Assembly (NCBI GenBank): GCA_039545355.1
Contig: BCJJ01000051.1
Location: forward strand, 1 to 64,000
Direction: 5' to 3'
From: Trichosporon coremiiforme
Taxonomy: Eukaryota; Basidiomycota; Tremellomycetes; Trichosporonales; Trichosporonaceae
Length of the DNA: 64,000 nucleotides
A model generated the notes under the pieces. It made no database searches and was not told where the DNA came from. It saw only the letters and a list, made by a program, of their open reading frames with translations. Positions 22,219 through 33,519 of the stretch are shown here, piece after piece. The position numbers and the translations under genes were made by a program. The stretch's first letter is position 1, and each line of letters starts with the position of its first letter.

Positions 22219-23110
22219 ATCTGTGCTTCCTAGCTTGTAAGGGACAGCGTGACTGTCTCTACGGTTTGGAGTGCAAGAAATCTATCTTTCTGATTCTGTA
22301 GTGGTGTACATTACAGATGCGATTGACCCGGTTTATTCAGATACAATCTTGCTGCAGATCACGAGAGCAGTTGCGTTGGACTTTGCGCAATATCATGCCA
22401 CCTGCGAGGAAAACGCGTGATACGCGTGGCGATCACGTGACAGGCATCGCTGGCTTGCCAGCGGTCGAGCCGGGGCCGAGAGATTGAATTCCCTGGATGA
22501 GGTTTCCATCGGATTCCGTTATCTGCGGGGTACACTTGTGCGCCAGCAATCGCTCTGGCGTACCAGATGACTAACAGACAACGAAACACGGTCTTGCAGG
22601 TATGCAGGTGCCTAGATAGAGAGCGCTCTTGGCATGAACGCGCCCGGCGGGCGAGAGTTCAGTGCTTTGTAATCTGGACGCGCGGGGCGTACGGGGAGAG
22701 ATTAGATGCTCGATTTGAGGAATGACGCCATGAGCCTGGCGTTTTTGTGCCGACGGCCATCTGCGCCCCATCCAGCGACCTAGCGACCTCATACGCGCAG
22801 CATAGTCGCGTTAAGCACGTCTTCTGATCGCTGTCTTGGGTCTGAAGTAAGGACAGCCGCGTGCTCATGCGCAAAGCCGGCTAGCAGACGAATGAACGTT
22901 CAAGCCGGCGGTGAGGATCCTTCTGCGACAATGCCTCGGTGACGGGCGCGGTCAGCTCGGTAATCAAGCGTGCCTTGTTTTGTCATCCTGGCTCCGCGGC
23001 TCCGGGGGCGTCATAGGCATAACCACCGGCCAACGGGCGCAAGCACCTCTTCCCACCGCAGATATATATAACCTCGTCGTGCTCCTTCCTCCTCTTCCGA
23101 AACTTACTGC
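22219..23110. other. Intergenic with GST promoter
   Basis: No gene is seen. The TATA box at 23063 belongs to the next gene. Confidence 0.45.
23063..23071 (+). promoter_or_regulatory. TATA box close to the first GST start
   Basis: TATATATAA lies only 40-48 bp upstream of the ATG at 23111. Transcription starting about 30 bp downstream would leave a leader of some 15-20 nt, short enough to allow leaky scanning to the ATG at 23255. Confidence 0.5.
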
Positions 23111-24193
23111 ATGCCCATCCGCCCCGTCGCCAGTGTCGCTCGCCCTCTCGCTCGCTCACTGTTCATCCGCGTGCAACGCCCACTCAAAGCTACCCCTTTC
23201 CAGCTGATCTCGACTTCCATCGCCCTCCCCACACACAGAGTAAGCGCTCGCACCATGTCTTCCTCGGCTGCTGCGACCACCCACCTCCCCAACCCCGAGC
23301 CCAGCCCCGCCGGCCAGGTTCCCGGCCAGGGCAAGGCTAACCTTCACCTTTACACCTGGGGCACGCCCAATGGCTACAAGGTCTCTATTCTGCTCGAGGA
23401 GCTCCGTGCCGCCTACCCTGATGAGGCTAAGGACAAGCTCGCGTACGATGTCATCCCCGTCGACATCAGCACGAATGTGCAGAAGGTGAGTCCATCCGTC
23501 GCTTCTGAGTGTCGGCAGCTTCGTTTCGGTAACAGATGTAGCTAACAACAGACTCCCGAGTTCCTCAAGGTCAACCCCAACGGCCGTATTCCCGCACTCG
23601 TCGATGACAGCCAGAACAAGCTTGACGTCTGGGAGTCGGCCAGCATCGAGCTCTACCTGCAGTCGCAGTACGACCCGGACAACAAGCTCTGGTTCTCGGA
23701 CGTGAAGGGACGCTCTGACGCTCTCTCGTGGATCTTCTTCGCCCACGGCGGTGTCGGACCCATGCAGGGCCAGGCGCACCACTTCTACCGCTACGCTCCC
23801 CTCAAGATCCCCTACGGCATCAAGCGCTATGTCGAAGAAACCGAGCGCCTGTACTCTGTCCTCGAGGACGGCCTCGAGAAGGGCAACGGCTGGCTGGCCG
23901 GCGGCAAGTACTCCATTGCCGACATCAACGTTTACCCCTGGGTCCGCAGCTACGCCTGGGCCGGCATCGACATTTCCAAGTACCCCCGTCTCGGCAAGTG
24001 GATCAAGACCATCGAGGAGCGCCCCGCCGTCCAGAAGGGTCTCACCGTCCCCAACCCCCCGCGTGCCGGCACCTCCGACGAGGAGATCGAGAAGATCGCC
24101 GCCGACGTCGCCAACTGGAAGGACAAGGCTGAGAAGGAGCTCGAGGACGAGAAGAAGAAGCTCGAGCAGGAGAAGGCCCCGAAGAGTTCTTAG
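23111..24193 (+). CDS. Glutathione S-transferase, Ure2-like, with possible mitochondrial presequence
   Basis: Exons 23111-23485 and 23552-24193 give 338 residues. Residues 1-48 are Arg-rich and lack acidic residues ([16 protein letters not shown]), like a mitochondrial targeting peptide. A second in-frame ATG at 23255 (caccATGTCT, Met49) has a better context and would give a 290-residue cytosolic form. The GST N-domain begins at about 77 ([21 protein letters not shown]), with [13 protein letters not shown] and the glutathione-contacting [10 protein letters not shown]. The C-domain includes [14 protein letters not shown]. The tail is a charged helix ([15 protein letters not shown]). Such enzymes conjugate or reduce with glutathione. 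A long antisense ORF is a shadow. Confidence 0.87.
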
Positions 24194-24907
24194 GATGTGC
24201 TGATTGATAGCGCATGCATCGTCTGAAGATTGAGCCGATGCAGTTAACGGCAGGAACGGTCGTGGCACGTGGCGATTGTTTTCGGGACATCACTCACCAC
24301 CGCTGGCCGGGTGTCGACAACGAACTGAGTCGCGCTGACGGTAGAACCACTGAAGCCTTGGATGTAAATGTCCTTGACGATTAACTCTTGACGTTAAGCA
24401 TGCAGCAACGCCCCATGCTTGAAGAGCGATGGCGATGAGGATGAAATTTTATGCTCACCGCTGATCTCCTCGCGATTGCGACCGTCATCTATCTGCCATC
24501 AGGGCAATACGCTGCGCTCACGCTCCTGACACGATGCACAGCTGTGCTCTGACTTAGCGTGCGTTCTGTCTAGCCCCATGAAGCCCTCTGGTGATCGACT
24601 GCAAGTCGGACAGGAGAGCGAAGCGGTCAAGGCAGACTGACCCGGGCCTGATCCCTCTCCTTCTGCTCCTCCGCCTGGGCGTCCCCCCTGCCCGTCTGAC
24701 CAGCCCAGCCATCACCAGTCTGCACCTCTCGCACTCAGTCGACATGCACACAGGTATTCTCCGACCTACTCCGCTGCTGTGCTGTGCACCTTCTGCCGCG
24801 TCAGCTATAGGACTTCCAGCAGACGCACACGTCTCTTCCTCTCACTTCTCCATTCGTCCCTTATTCTCATCAAGTGAAACCAACACCAAGCTTCACCAGC
24901 TTCAGCA
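24194..24907. other. Intergenic, no gene seen
   Basis: Only short ORFs. The last 200 bp are pyrimidine-rich and form the leader of the next gene. Confidence 0.45.
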
Positions 24908-26584
24908 ATGATGGGCAAGCGCTCCCCCAACAAGGAGAAGGCGAGGCAGATCCGTCGTCCCTGCGACATCCCTGTAGACGAGACGCGCACGCTCAAGGAA
25001 CGCAATCACGCGGCTCTGCTCCGTCGCCTGAAGAAGGAGGACGAAGAGGAGCGCCGTCTTCGCACCGAGAAGGCTAAAGGGAAGAAGAAGAAGAACACGA
25101 AGAAGATCCCTGTTGTCGGTGAGTGATGCTTTTGGGTAGGAGAATCGACTCTGTTCTGACATCCAGTTCCCCGCCACGACGCCCTCGAGAGGCTGCCTAG
25201 GCCCGGGCAACACTTCCAGAAGCGTAGCCGCGAGGTTTTCGAGGCCGATCACGCTGGAACCTCGTCGGCGGAACAGACTCCTGCCTCTCACGCGACCGTT
25301 CCGTTCACTCCCCGCCAGGTTTCCACGCCCACTGTCCCCGCGATTCCCCCCACATCGCAGTATGCCAGCAACCGCTGGCAGAGGCTCGCCCCCGCCGCCT
25401 CTGCGCCCATGGAGCCCCTTCCCGCCACGTCGACCACTCAGCCCAGCGTTTCCATCAACTGGAACGCCCTGAAGAATGCCCACTCCCCCGCCGACGAGAA
25501 CAACCTGATGGACAGGGATGCGGTTCCTTGTGAGGCGTCGGACACTGTCCCTCCTGCCAGCCTTAAGTCACAGGCTGTGTCCGCTGACAAGGAGGCTGCG
25601 CTTGTATCCAACGACGCCGTCCAGGACTACGGTGCTCATGGCTTGCACGAAGACTCGCACTACGAGAACGGTGGCTCCGACGTCGCACCCCTCTCCAACA
25701 ACGTCACCTCCGGAAGCTACGGGGCTCATACGCACGCTGCTGAGGATCGAATCATCCTGAGGATCCCCAACCCGCGTTCCGGTCGGAAGGATGTCGCGCG
25801 CACTCTGTCCCCTGATTCACTGAGCGCGGACAAGTTCGTCACTGAGCGCGAGCTCGCCGTCGAACGCTCGGCTGGCCACCCTGCCCCGCCCGCGGAGGAG
25901 GCGAGCGAGACCGCGGACTGGGCCGTTGAGTCTGCCGAAGACGTCGAGTCCGCCATGGCCCTGCTCAAGCTCTCCACGTCGGAGGACAGGGGAAAGAGCG
26001 TCGAAAAGGCCAAGACCCATGAGCAGCCCGCCAGTGAGCTCGCCGCGAACAACAACAGCAAGTACACCTCCGTCAAAGCGACCATCGCTTCCACTCCCGA
26101 GCAGTCGGAGACCCACGCTACCGGCGACAAAACTTCCGCAGAGGGCATCAGCAACATCATCAACAAGGACCGCTCCGTCTCCAGCCCCCTCTCATTGCCC
26201 GAGCCTGAGCCGCTCACCCCCACCGCGACCCTGCTCACCTGGCTCCCCGGCGAGGATGCCTCGACTGCCGTCGCGCACCAGGTCGACGCCGCCGGCGATA
26301 CTCTGATGCTCTCCGCGCCTCTCGACGCTGACAAGATCACGAACTCCACCGCCACCTCCGCTTCTGCCGCCGCGGAGCAGCCCGCGGCCGTCCAGGCGGG
26401 CGTCAAGCGCAAGAATCCTCCGTCTGAGCCCAGCGGCATCCCCTGGCATCAAGACAAGAAGACGCGCACCAGCTATAAGCTCTTCAACCAAGTCGTCGGC
26501 CTTTCTCTTAAGAACGCAAGTGCCAAGGACAAGGCGACGATTGCGGCCTGGGAGCGTGAGTACGAGGGTCTCTTCGACTCGTAG
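24908..26584 (+). CDS. Unrecognised, largely disordered protein
   Basis: Exons 24908-25118 and 25167-26584 give 542 residues; the 48-nt intron has gtgagt, CTGAC and ccag, phase G|TT. Two ATGs lie in tandem at 24908 and 24911. The N-terminal 70 residues are very basic and helical (LKERNHAALLRRLKKEDEEE, then KGKKKKNTKK), suggesting nucleic-acid binding or a nuclear signal. The middle is Ser/Ala/Glu-rich and low in hydrophobics. The C-terminus has a conserved-looking short helix (SYKLFNQVVGLSLKNASAKDK, WEREYEGLF). No known domain is recognised. Confidence 0.7.
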
Positions 26585-27134
26585 CGTCACCTTGAGGATC
26601 GTAGCACAATAGCCACTCGTCTGAGTCCCTTGTACGCGATCACGTGCCACAGGTACATGCGTCTGCGCCGTCTAGCCCTATTGTTCTGTTCGTTAGTCTT
26701 CTCGTGTTGTTTGTATCAGATCCCAAGTTGTAGTCTCAGGTAATAGTCAGTGAATGTATCAGTGAAGGCGACGTGAGTGGGGCAGTATGCTGTCGTATGA
26801 GTGACACGTCCCACTGTGGGAGAGTCAGTCTTGATCACAGCAGCAGGAGAACGTGGAGAGGAGTGAGGCAAGATATGAGGCTGGTCCCGGCTGCGCCGAT
26901 TGGCCAATGTGGCACCCTCCCTCCTTCGACAGGGACGTCTTCCTCTGTGCTCCCCTGAGCCTTACTCCGCACCACCACACTCACCTCACCCCTCACGATT
27001 CCAGCTGACGCGCATGCATCCCCTCTATCCTCTGATACCCCTAACTAGCCCCCAGCCAGTATGCATGGCTCTCCACAGGCTCATGAGGCTGTCGCGCCCC
27101 GGCGCTCCCGTGAGAGTCTCAGCAAGACCTTTCC
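26585..27134. other. Intergenic, no gene seen
   Basis: Short ORFs only; 5' flank of tRNA-Gln. Confidence 0.45.
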
Positions 27135-27206
27135 GGTCTGATCGTATAACGGTTAGTACACAAGATTCTGATTCTTGTAATCTGGGTTCGATTCCCAGTC
27201 GGACCT
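27135..27206 (+). tRNA. tRNA-Gln(CTG), intronless
   Basis: GGTCTGA pairs with TCGGACC, with one T:G pair. The T arm is CTGGG-TTCGATT-CCCAG. The anticodon stem CAAGA/TCTTG encloses TTCTGAT, a seven-base loop with anticodon CTG and no intron. All other tRNA genes in the window have introns. TTTT near 27210 is the terminator. Confidence 0.92.
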
Positions 27207-27431
27207 TCTCTTTTGGCTTTTCTGGGTGCTATGCACGGGTGTTGTGCATTGGCGATGCCCTGAGGCAAGAGGAGAGGTGGGGCTGCCTGTAACAATGCTC
27301 GAACGGATGGTGACGGCATGCAAGCGACCAGGGCGATAGCTAACAGTTGCGAAGGAGCTAATGCACATGCATGGCATCGAACACTACTCTCACAGCTGCA
27401 CTACTCGCGCGCCTTGCCGCTTCATCACGAG

Positions 27432-28040
27432 TTACATCTTGAAGAGGTGCCTAATTTCGAGGACGGGACGAGGCGAATACTCCGCCTGAGGTGCGTCGGC
27501 ATCGGGCGGTCGGGGCTGAGTAGGTGTCTGTGTAGTAGCTGACACAGTCTCCGCCGCAGTTGCAACAGGTGAGGTAGGAGGGGTGAGGAGCTGCGGCACC
27601 TCTCCGTGGTCGGCCTCGTCGGGAGTGAAGAGTTTGTGACGCTCGACGTGCGTAGGCGAGACAGGGCTAAGTGTCTGCGTGCTGCTTGGACGTTGCTTCT
27701 TCTCCCCATTTGCGCCGAGAATGATGGCATCGCCTTGCGCACAATCCTGCGCATCATCTGGGGTCAGTTGCGGCCAATTCCCTCAACTGACTGATTTTGT
27801 TCAGCTTGCAGTCTCGTGCCGGAGTTTCTCGATACGCTGATTGCGCTCCGTAACATCCTCGAACAGAGCGTTGAAGCGCAGCCCGCTCACGCGGATATCC
27901 TCAAACGGGGCATCTGTCACCGGGACATACTTGGCCTGTTTCTTCTTCCAGGACTTGTCCATGGACGCGCGGCACTCGTCGATCAGAGACTCGTACTCGT
28001 CACGAACGCGCTTGCGCTCGGCGGCGAAGTTGCGACGCAT
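27432..28040 (-). CDS. Unrecognised small protein with a probable GC-AG intron
   Basis: Proposed exons from the 5' end are 28040-27810 and 27746-27432, for 181 residues. Exon 1 encodes a charged helical domain (MRRNFAAERKRVRDEYESLI, then DVTERNQRIEKLRHET). It runs into TGA after GCAAGC; no good GT donor fits there. A GC donor (ACT|GCAAGC) with an acceptor at gcgcag gives a 63-nt intron with a CTGAC branch and joins both exons in phase 0. Exon 2 encodes HVERHKLFTPDEADHGEVPQ, a Pro/Thr-rich stretch and an end LEIRHLFKM. A weaker alternative is a GT donor 28 codons-equivalent upstream (gtatcg). Function unknown. Confidence 0.5.
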
Positions 28041-30548
28041 CTTAGGTGGTGAGTAGCGAACGTGAGTGAGTGGGAGATGGAAAGGACGGAGAGTCACCCA
28101 GCCCTCAGTTACATGTTGCTCTGCTTGGAGAATGCTGGAAGAAAGGTATGAACACTGGGGCGCTGATAGTTGTGTACCGGGGCGGACATCGCTGACGAGA
28201 TGTTGAGTGGGAGTTCCAGACTTGCTGAGGTGAGGATTAGCTAGCTCATCCGTATATGACGATCAGTAGTCACCGAAACCTCAGACACCCGACACTTCTG
28301 AAGAAGGCACTTTCGCCCGTCAGTATTCTCGTTTGTTAACATCCACGTTGATATTATTGAGTGAGATTCAGCTTAGAGCGCTATATGCGGAGGAAAGTTA
28401 CATTGTTACCGCTTGATAAGAGCTATGACGTTACGTAACGGGCCTATCGGGATTCGCTCAGCAGTTTCCGCCTCTACCAGTGGGGCTTTCTTGCGAACGA
28501 TCAGCTGGAGAGGCTTCGTCGGCGATGCAAGCACAAGAGGGTCCAGAGCGTTCGACGACTCCTAGGGATGCTTTCCGTCGATAACCGACGGGTCCCCACA
28601 TAATCCCCTCTTCAAATCCGCAGTAACTCGAGGAGCATGACAATCAGGGGTATCAGATACGTCCGGGCAGAAGTCCAGATCGCCAGGGGCTGTAAGGGGG
28701 CCGCCAAGGCGCTAGAGAGTAGAGTGGAAGTAGTAGCTAAGACGATGCCTCTGGGCTCTTCATCTCGTAACGAGAGAACGCCCAGCCTGGTGCCCTGCGA
28801 TCCGCCTCCTCTCGTGCACGTCCCCGAACTTGGGGTTCCGGCCACCTCTTCTTCTTCAACTCATCAGGCCGAACACCTTCAGCCGATGCGGAGGGCAAGT
28901 ACTGACCGAGTGATGGCCAGCAGAATACCGCTCACCGAGCATGGCCCAGCTCCATAGCCCCCCACTTATTTCGACCGTATTTGAGACGCGCCTCCAGGAG
29001 TTACACGAACACTGGGGAGCGAGGACCAGGCCCCGTGACGGCACGTCGACCTCTGATGCTGCGGAGAGGCACTGGGATCGAACAGACGTGTGTGTGCCTG
29101 GGAGCTCGAGTATGCTTGGCGTTCCGGCGGAAAGACTAAGATCGGCAATTCACAATCCGCAAAGCGTTTTGGGCGGGTCGATGTCCCGATGGGCTTCCCA
29201 GACAATGACGGATGTGTCTAGCTCCGCCCGCCCACTCGTCTGTGCTGTCGTTGCTTGGCATTGGGATTCCAACCTGGACAACAACAACCTCCACCTCGCT
29301 CACTGCCTCGGCGGATTCCGCGATGTCTTGTTCGGCCATCCTTGGAGCCGGTGGCCAAGAGTCAAAAGCAGGTAGCGATTATCACAACTTCTGCGCTGGA
29401 GCTAGCAGATGTCGTCGGATTCGGGAGTCCGGATTCCAGTTCCTTGAGACCTGGCGCAGATCCAGCCCCAGAATCTACCTTGCTCCACCTTGGCGCGGAA
29501 TGAGATGTAGAGTTCAAGCCTCACCTCAGATTTGATCGCCTGACATGTCGGTCAAGGTTGCCCGCCAAACAGTGGCCAAACAACTCGAAACTCCGACGGA
29601 GTGCGTATCTCTGAGAAACAAATGCTTCGGCATTGGGATGTCTCTCGATGTTGGGGTGGGGGAAAGTGGGGCGGATAATTCTTTCCAATAGCCCACTGCT
29701 GTGGAGATGTCAAGCCCTAATTCACAGAGTAGGTGGCCGAGATATGTTCCAGCGTAGGAGCGCAGGGGTGTGACGCTGCGTACGCCGAAGTACTTGTTGC
29801 TCCGGTATTCGGTTCGCCCATATCTTAGCCATTCCGCATAGTGTGGGGCATAGAGCCTCGGTCCTTCCACCCTTTTAGCCCCCTCCAGAGCAGAGGGCTG
29901 AGACAAACAAGAGATCCCTCCATCACCTCGCTAAGCGTCACCTGATCTGCCGATACCGTTCCCGTGTTCAGCGGCGCTGTCCACCGTCTAGCATGACAGC
30001 AGAGCGACAACCAACTCCATGGTCAAGTGAGTGCTCACCAGGCACCAAGAGCAGCCACGACGTCCTCCGAACCGGAACGGCAAAGCCTATCATCATTGAC
30101 GTCGAACATCCCGGTGTCAGGCGCGCCAGCCCAAAGTCATTTTAGATCGCTTGTGGCCCGGGCGCATCTGACGCTAGTCCTGGCCAGGCGTAAGGCTATA
30201 CTGGGCTTCGATGTCTTGGCACCGGGGTATCCTGAGGGGGCGCCGCGGGGGTGGCATCCAGTTCCTCTCAGGCATGTGACAACTTGCCCGTTCAACAATG
30301 GCAATCCGAACTCCAGCTGGCCGGCCATTGGCTAGTGATGCGGCTGATGGCCGAGTACGCCTGCGGCAGTTGCAGCACAAGACAGAGACCGCAATGTGCC
30401 AAGAATCCGAAAGGCGCTTGTCGTAGTTTGGCCCACTGCTCCATAGCGCTACGCGAGATGGAGATATATTGACTGGATGCCAAGCTCACAGACGTTCACC
30501 CACTAGCTTCACACTCTCTAGTACCTCCTTGCACGACCATTCGCCGCC
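28041..30548. other. Gene-poor 2.5-kb stretch
   Basis: No ORF with clear coding character. The best candidates are a plus ORF at 28637-28957 and a minus ORF at 29526-29906, neither with a recognisable motif or splice partners. They may be decayed genes. Confidence 0.4.
30464..30469 (+). promoter_or_regulatory. TATA-like box
   Basis: TATATT lies 80 bp before the ATG at 30549. Confidence 0.35.
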
Positions 30549-32118
30549 ATGCCGTCGTCGACCACCTCCAAGGAGGAGATTCGCCACATCGAGAGCCACA
30601 ATGAGAAGGATTACCTCGACACTGTCCCCCACATGGAGGGCGTTGTCGCCAGCGGTGACGCTGTCGACATTGACGAGGGCTTCGACCCAGAGTTTGTCAA
30701 GCACACAATGCGCAAGGTGGACTGGCGGCTCATTCCCATTCTCTCCCTGATGTACCTCGTCTCCGCCATGGATCGAGCCAACCTTCCTCTCGCTCGCGCT
30801 GCCAACAACAAGCAAATGGACAAGGACCTCGGCTTGAACATCGGAAACCGCTACTCCATTGCGACTCTTGCGTTCTTCATTCCATACATCATCCTCGAGG
30901 TGCCTTCGCAAGCCGGTTTGCGTCTGGTCGGAGCCAAGATCTGGCTCGGCGGAGCAACTCTGCTCTGGGGTGTTATGATGCTCTGTGAGTGTCCCTGGGA
31001 ATGCTTCACTGTACCGTCCTGGTGGCGCGTGGCTGACCCTGAACCACCGCGCTAACGACAGGTATGGGTTTCGTCAAGAACTGGCAGCAGCTCACTGCCC
31101 TCCGTGCGCTCCTAGGTGTTTTCGAGGCAACCCTCTTCCCGAAGCTGCCTACCTCGTTTCATGCTGGTACCCACGCCGGAAGATGGCCTCGCGCATGACC
31201 TACTTCTTCATAGGCGCCATGTTCTTGCAGTCGTTCTCTGGCATCATGTCCTGGGGCATCAGCCACCTCCACGGAAAGAACGGTCTGCACGGGTGGCAGT
31301 GGATTTTCATCATCTACGGACTTTTGACCATCGCCATCGGCATTGGAGCCGTTCTCCTCATCGTCGACTTCCCGGACAAGGCCTCGTTCTTGACCGAGGA
31401 GCAGCGTTTGATGGTCACCACCCGGATCGAGCGCGACCGCCGCGACGCCGTCTACGACAAGCTCACCGTCGCCAAGGTCTTCCACCACCTCCTCGACTGG
31501 CGTATCTGGATGTTCGGCCTCTTCTTCTGCGCTGCTGCCATGGTTATCTATGCGCTTGCCTACTTCTTGCCGCAGATCCTTGCTGGAATGGGCTTCGATA
31601 ACAAGATGAGCCAGATTCTCACGACCCCGCCGAGTATCTACTCTGCCATTCCCGCCGTCATCTTTGCCAAGCTCGCGGACCGATTCAAGCTCCGTATGCA
31701 CATGGTCGCCCTCAACGCCATCATCACCATCACCGGCATCTGCATGTTCTCCCAGCTCAGCAAGAACCAGCTTGCTGCTCGCTACGTCGGCGTTTTCCTG
31801 GCCACCGGCGGTTGCCAGGCCTCCATTCCTCTCATCACTTCGTGGTCCCAGACCTGCATCCGTTCTCAGTCAAAGCGTGCTGTTATGTCCGCCACCGTCG
31901 TCGCCTGGGGTGGTATTGGCGGTATCCTTGCCTCTGTCACCTTCATGCAGAAGGAGGCTGCCCAGGGCTACCCCACGGGTATCTGGCTCACTGTCGGCCT
32001 CTCCGCCTTCGCTGCCGTCGGCGCCTTCTGCATGTGGTGCTGGTTCATGTACCAGAACAAGCGGGCTGACAAAGGCGAGGTCGTCCTTGAGCATGACCCC
32101 GACTTCCGCTACCAGTAG
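30549..32118 (+). CDS. Dal5-type anion:cation symporter (MFS), with an apparent 1-nt frameshift
   Basis: Exon 1 is 30549-30984 and exon 2 is 31063-32118, the 78-nt intron ending ctaacgacag (T|GT gives Cys). MFS features include VDWRLIPILSLMYLVSAMDR, the TM2 region RYSIATLAFFIPYIILEVPS, and a second half with WRIWMFGLFF and the loop LADRFKLRMH. About 12 membrane spans are expected. Family members import allantoate, ureidosuccinate or related acids. The reading frame changes at about 31138-31141: LLGVFEATLFP is in one frame and EAAYLVSCWYP in the next, and one extra base in the CCC run would restore it. It is either a recent loss-of-function or a sequence error; the rest is intact, which argues for recent or artefactual. 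Confidence 0.75.
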
Positions 32119-32533
32119 CTCTGTTGCTGTTGCGAATCCAAGCAGAAAAGGGAGAAGGAGGATATGCCACGGGACAATTAATCTGATGGTAATCTCGTTT
32201 TCGTTCAGTCACCTATCGGGCATCTTGTAACTGTACTCAAATGCAAATACGTTGAACATACCTGCGCATTAATCATCAGTACTCTGCGAAAACTGATGCG
32301 AAGGGTCCGTGTAGGACACACCTCTACACTCAGCATCAATCTCGACTTATCAATAGCAGATCTGCGAATGCTGTCTTGCGAAGGGTTCGGTCAATTTCGT
32401 GCAGATCGGCAATAAAAGTTCGGCCTCCACCTCCAAATTCACCCTGCGACCCAATCCTCTTCTGCGTCCTCAGACAATGCAAAAACGCGTGTTCTGGTCA
32501 CCTTTCTCGTTAAAACCGCAAAAGAGAAGGAGA
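32119..32533. other. Intergenic, no gene seen
   Basis: AT-richer than its neighbours; 3' flank of the transporter and of tRNA-Gln(TTG). Confidence 0.45.
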
Positions 32534-32617
32534 AGGTCCGACCGGGGTTCGAACCCGGGTCCCGGGAATGCTTGATAAGGTCAAAATCCCATGTACTAAC
32601 CCCTGTACTATCAGACC
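32534..32617 (-). tRNA. tRNA-Gln(TTG) with 12-nt intron
   Basis: On the minus strand GGTCTGA pairs with TCGGACC. The T arm is CCGGG-TTCGAAC-CCCGG. The anticodon stem TGGGA/TCCCG encloses TTTTGA, giving anticodon TTG. A 12-nt intron follows position 37. A-runs below the gene provide the terminator. Confidence 0.88.
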
Positions 32618-32622
32618 TTGCA

Positions 32623-32649
32623 CAAAATCCCTAGTACTAACCTTTGTAC
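32623..32649 (-). repeat. Partial copy of the 5' half of tRNA-Gln(TTG)
   Basis: This 27-nt stretch matches 32582-32608 (D arm to anticodon) at 23 of 27 positions and lies 41 nt upstream of it on the same strand. It includes GGTTAGTAC and GGGATTTTG but no T arm, so it cannot be a working gene. Confidence 0.7.
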
Positions 32650-33210
32650 GGTCACCGATTTCAAATTTCGCTTACGTCAGCCGAAAATTGAACGCTTCCT
32701 ACGCAGGATTCGAACGGGTAATCAGGCGGGAATGACGACGATAGAGAAGAGAGAAGGAGGGGAAGAGTCGGATGTGTAAGGCGGTCAATGATGGAAGATG
32801 AGAAGGTTGATGAAAAAGAGAAAGAAGAGAAATGATGCAGATGTTTTCGAGGGTTCAGTTCCGCGGGCCTTCCGCGGAAGCAACCAGTCGGTGTATGTCG
32901 ATGCTGCCCCTCTGCACCAGACTCGCACCTCCGCGCGAGGCACGGCAGCGCGCTGCTCCATTCCGTCCAGTCTTCTGCGGTAGCCCTTGTAAGGGGTTCA
33001 AGGGCGCAGTCCGTGTCGCGGTCAGTCGAGCGTCCAGTTTCGGGATTCTAACAGAAAACTGAAGAATCCGCGCTCGACATCGGCAACCTCGAGCTATCAA
33101 GCAGCACTAACCGTCCGGAGTGCCACTTTCACGCCACACCACCACAACTTCGCCTCACAATTCCTGGAGAACTAATGCATGTTAATTCACCAAACGAGGT
33201 AGAAAAAGCA
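32650..33210. other. Intergenic between tRNA-Gln genes
   Basis: No gene is seen; a purine-rich tract lies at about 32735-32835. Confidence 0.45.
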
Positions 33211-33295
33211 AGGTCCGACTGGGAATCGAACCCAGATTACAAGAACGACGAAGAAGAGTCAGAATCTTGTGTACTAACCGTTATACGATCAGACC
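33211..33295 (-). tRNA. tRNA-Gln(CTG) with 13-nt intron
   Basis: The mature sequence matches the intronless gene at 27135. A 13-nt pyrimidine-rich intron sits after position 37. A run of A at 33203-33207 (T on the minus strand) is the terminator. Confidence 0.92.
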
Positions 33296-33519
33296 GTTGT
33301 CTGTGTTAACTCCGCGTCGAGGAGGTGCAGCCAGCCGCGGGGGCAAAACGCACGCGAATACCACGGTGAAAGCACGTTTCCATGTCGATCACAGGCACGA
33401 CAAATCTCTCAAGCTCGGCCTCGGACCCCCACTCTCGCCACTCGGTGCCGACAGAAAGTCGGGCAAAGTTGGGGAGAAACCTGATCCAGCTTTGGTCATT
33501 ACCCCAAACACCCGCAAAC

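Noticed and set aside
23156..24268. A 370-codon antisense ORF opposite the GST gene
   Set aside because: It mirrors the third-position C bias of the sense exons and crosses the GST intron. Its Leu/Val/Gly-heavy product has no motif.
29526..29906. Minus-strand ORF of 126 codons with protein-like composition
   Set aside because: I found no family, convincing start context or splice partner. It might be a gene relic but cannot be supported.
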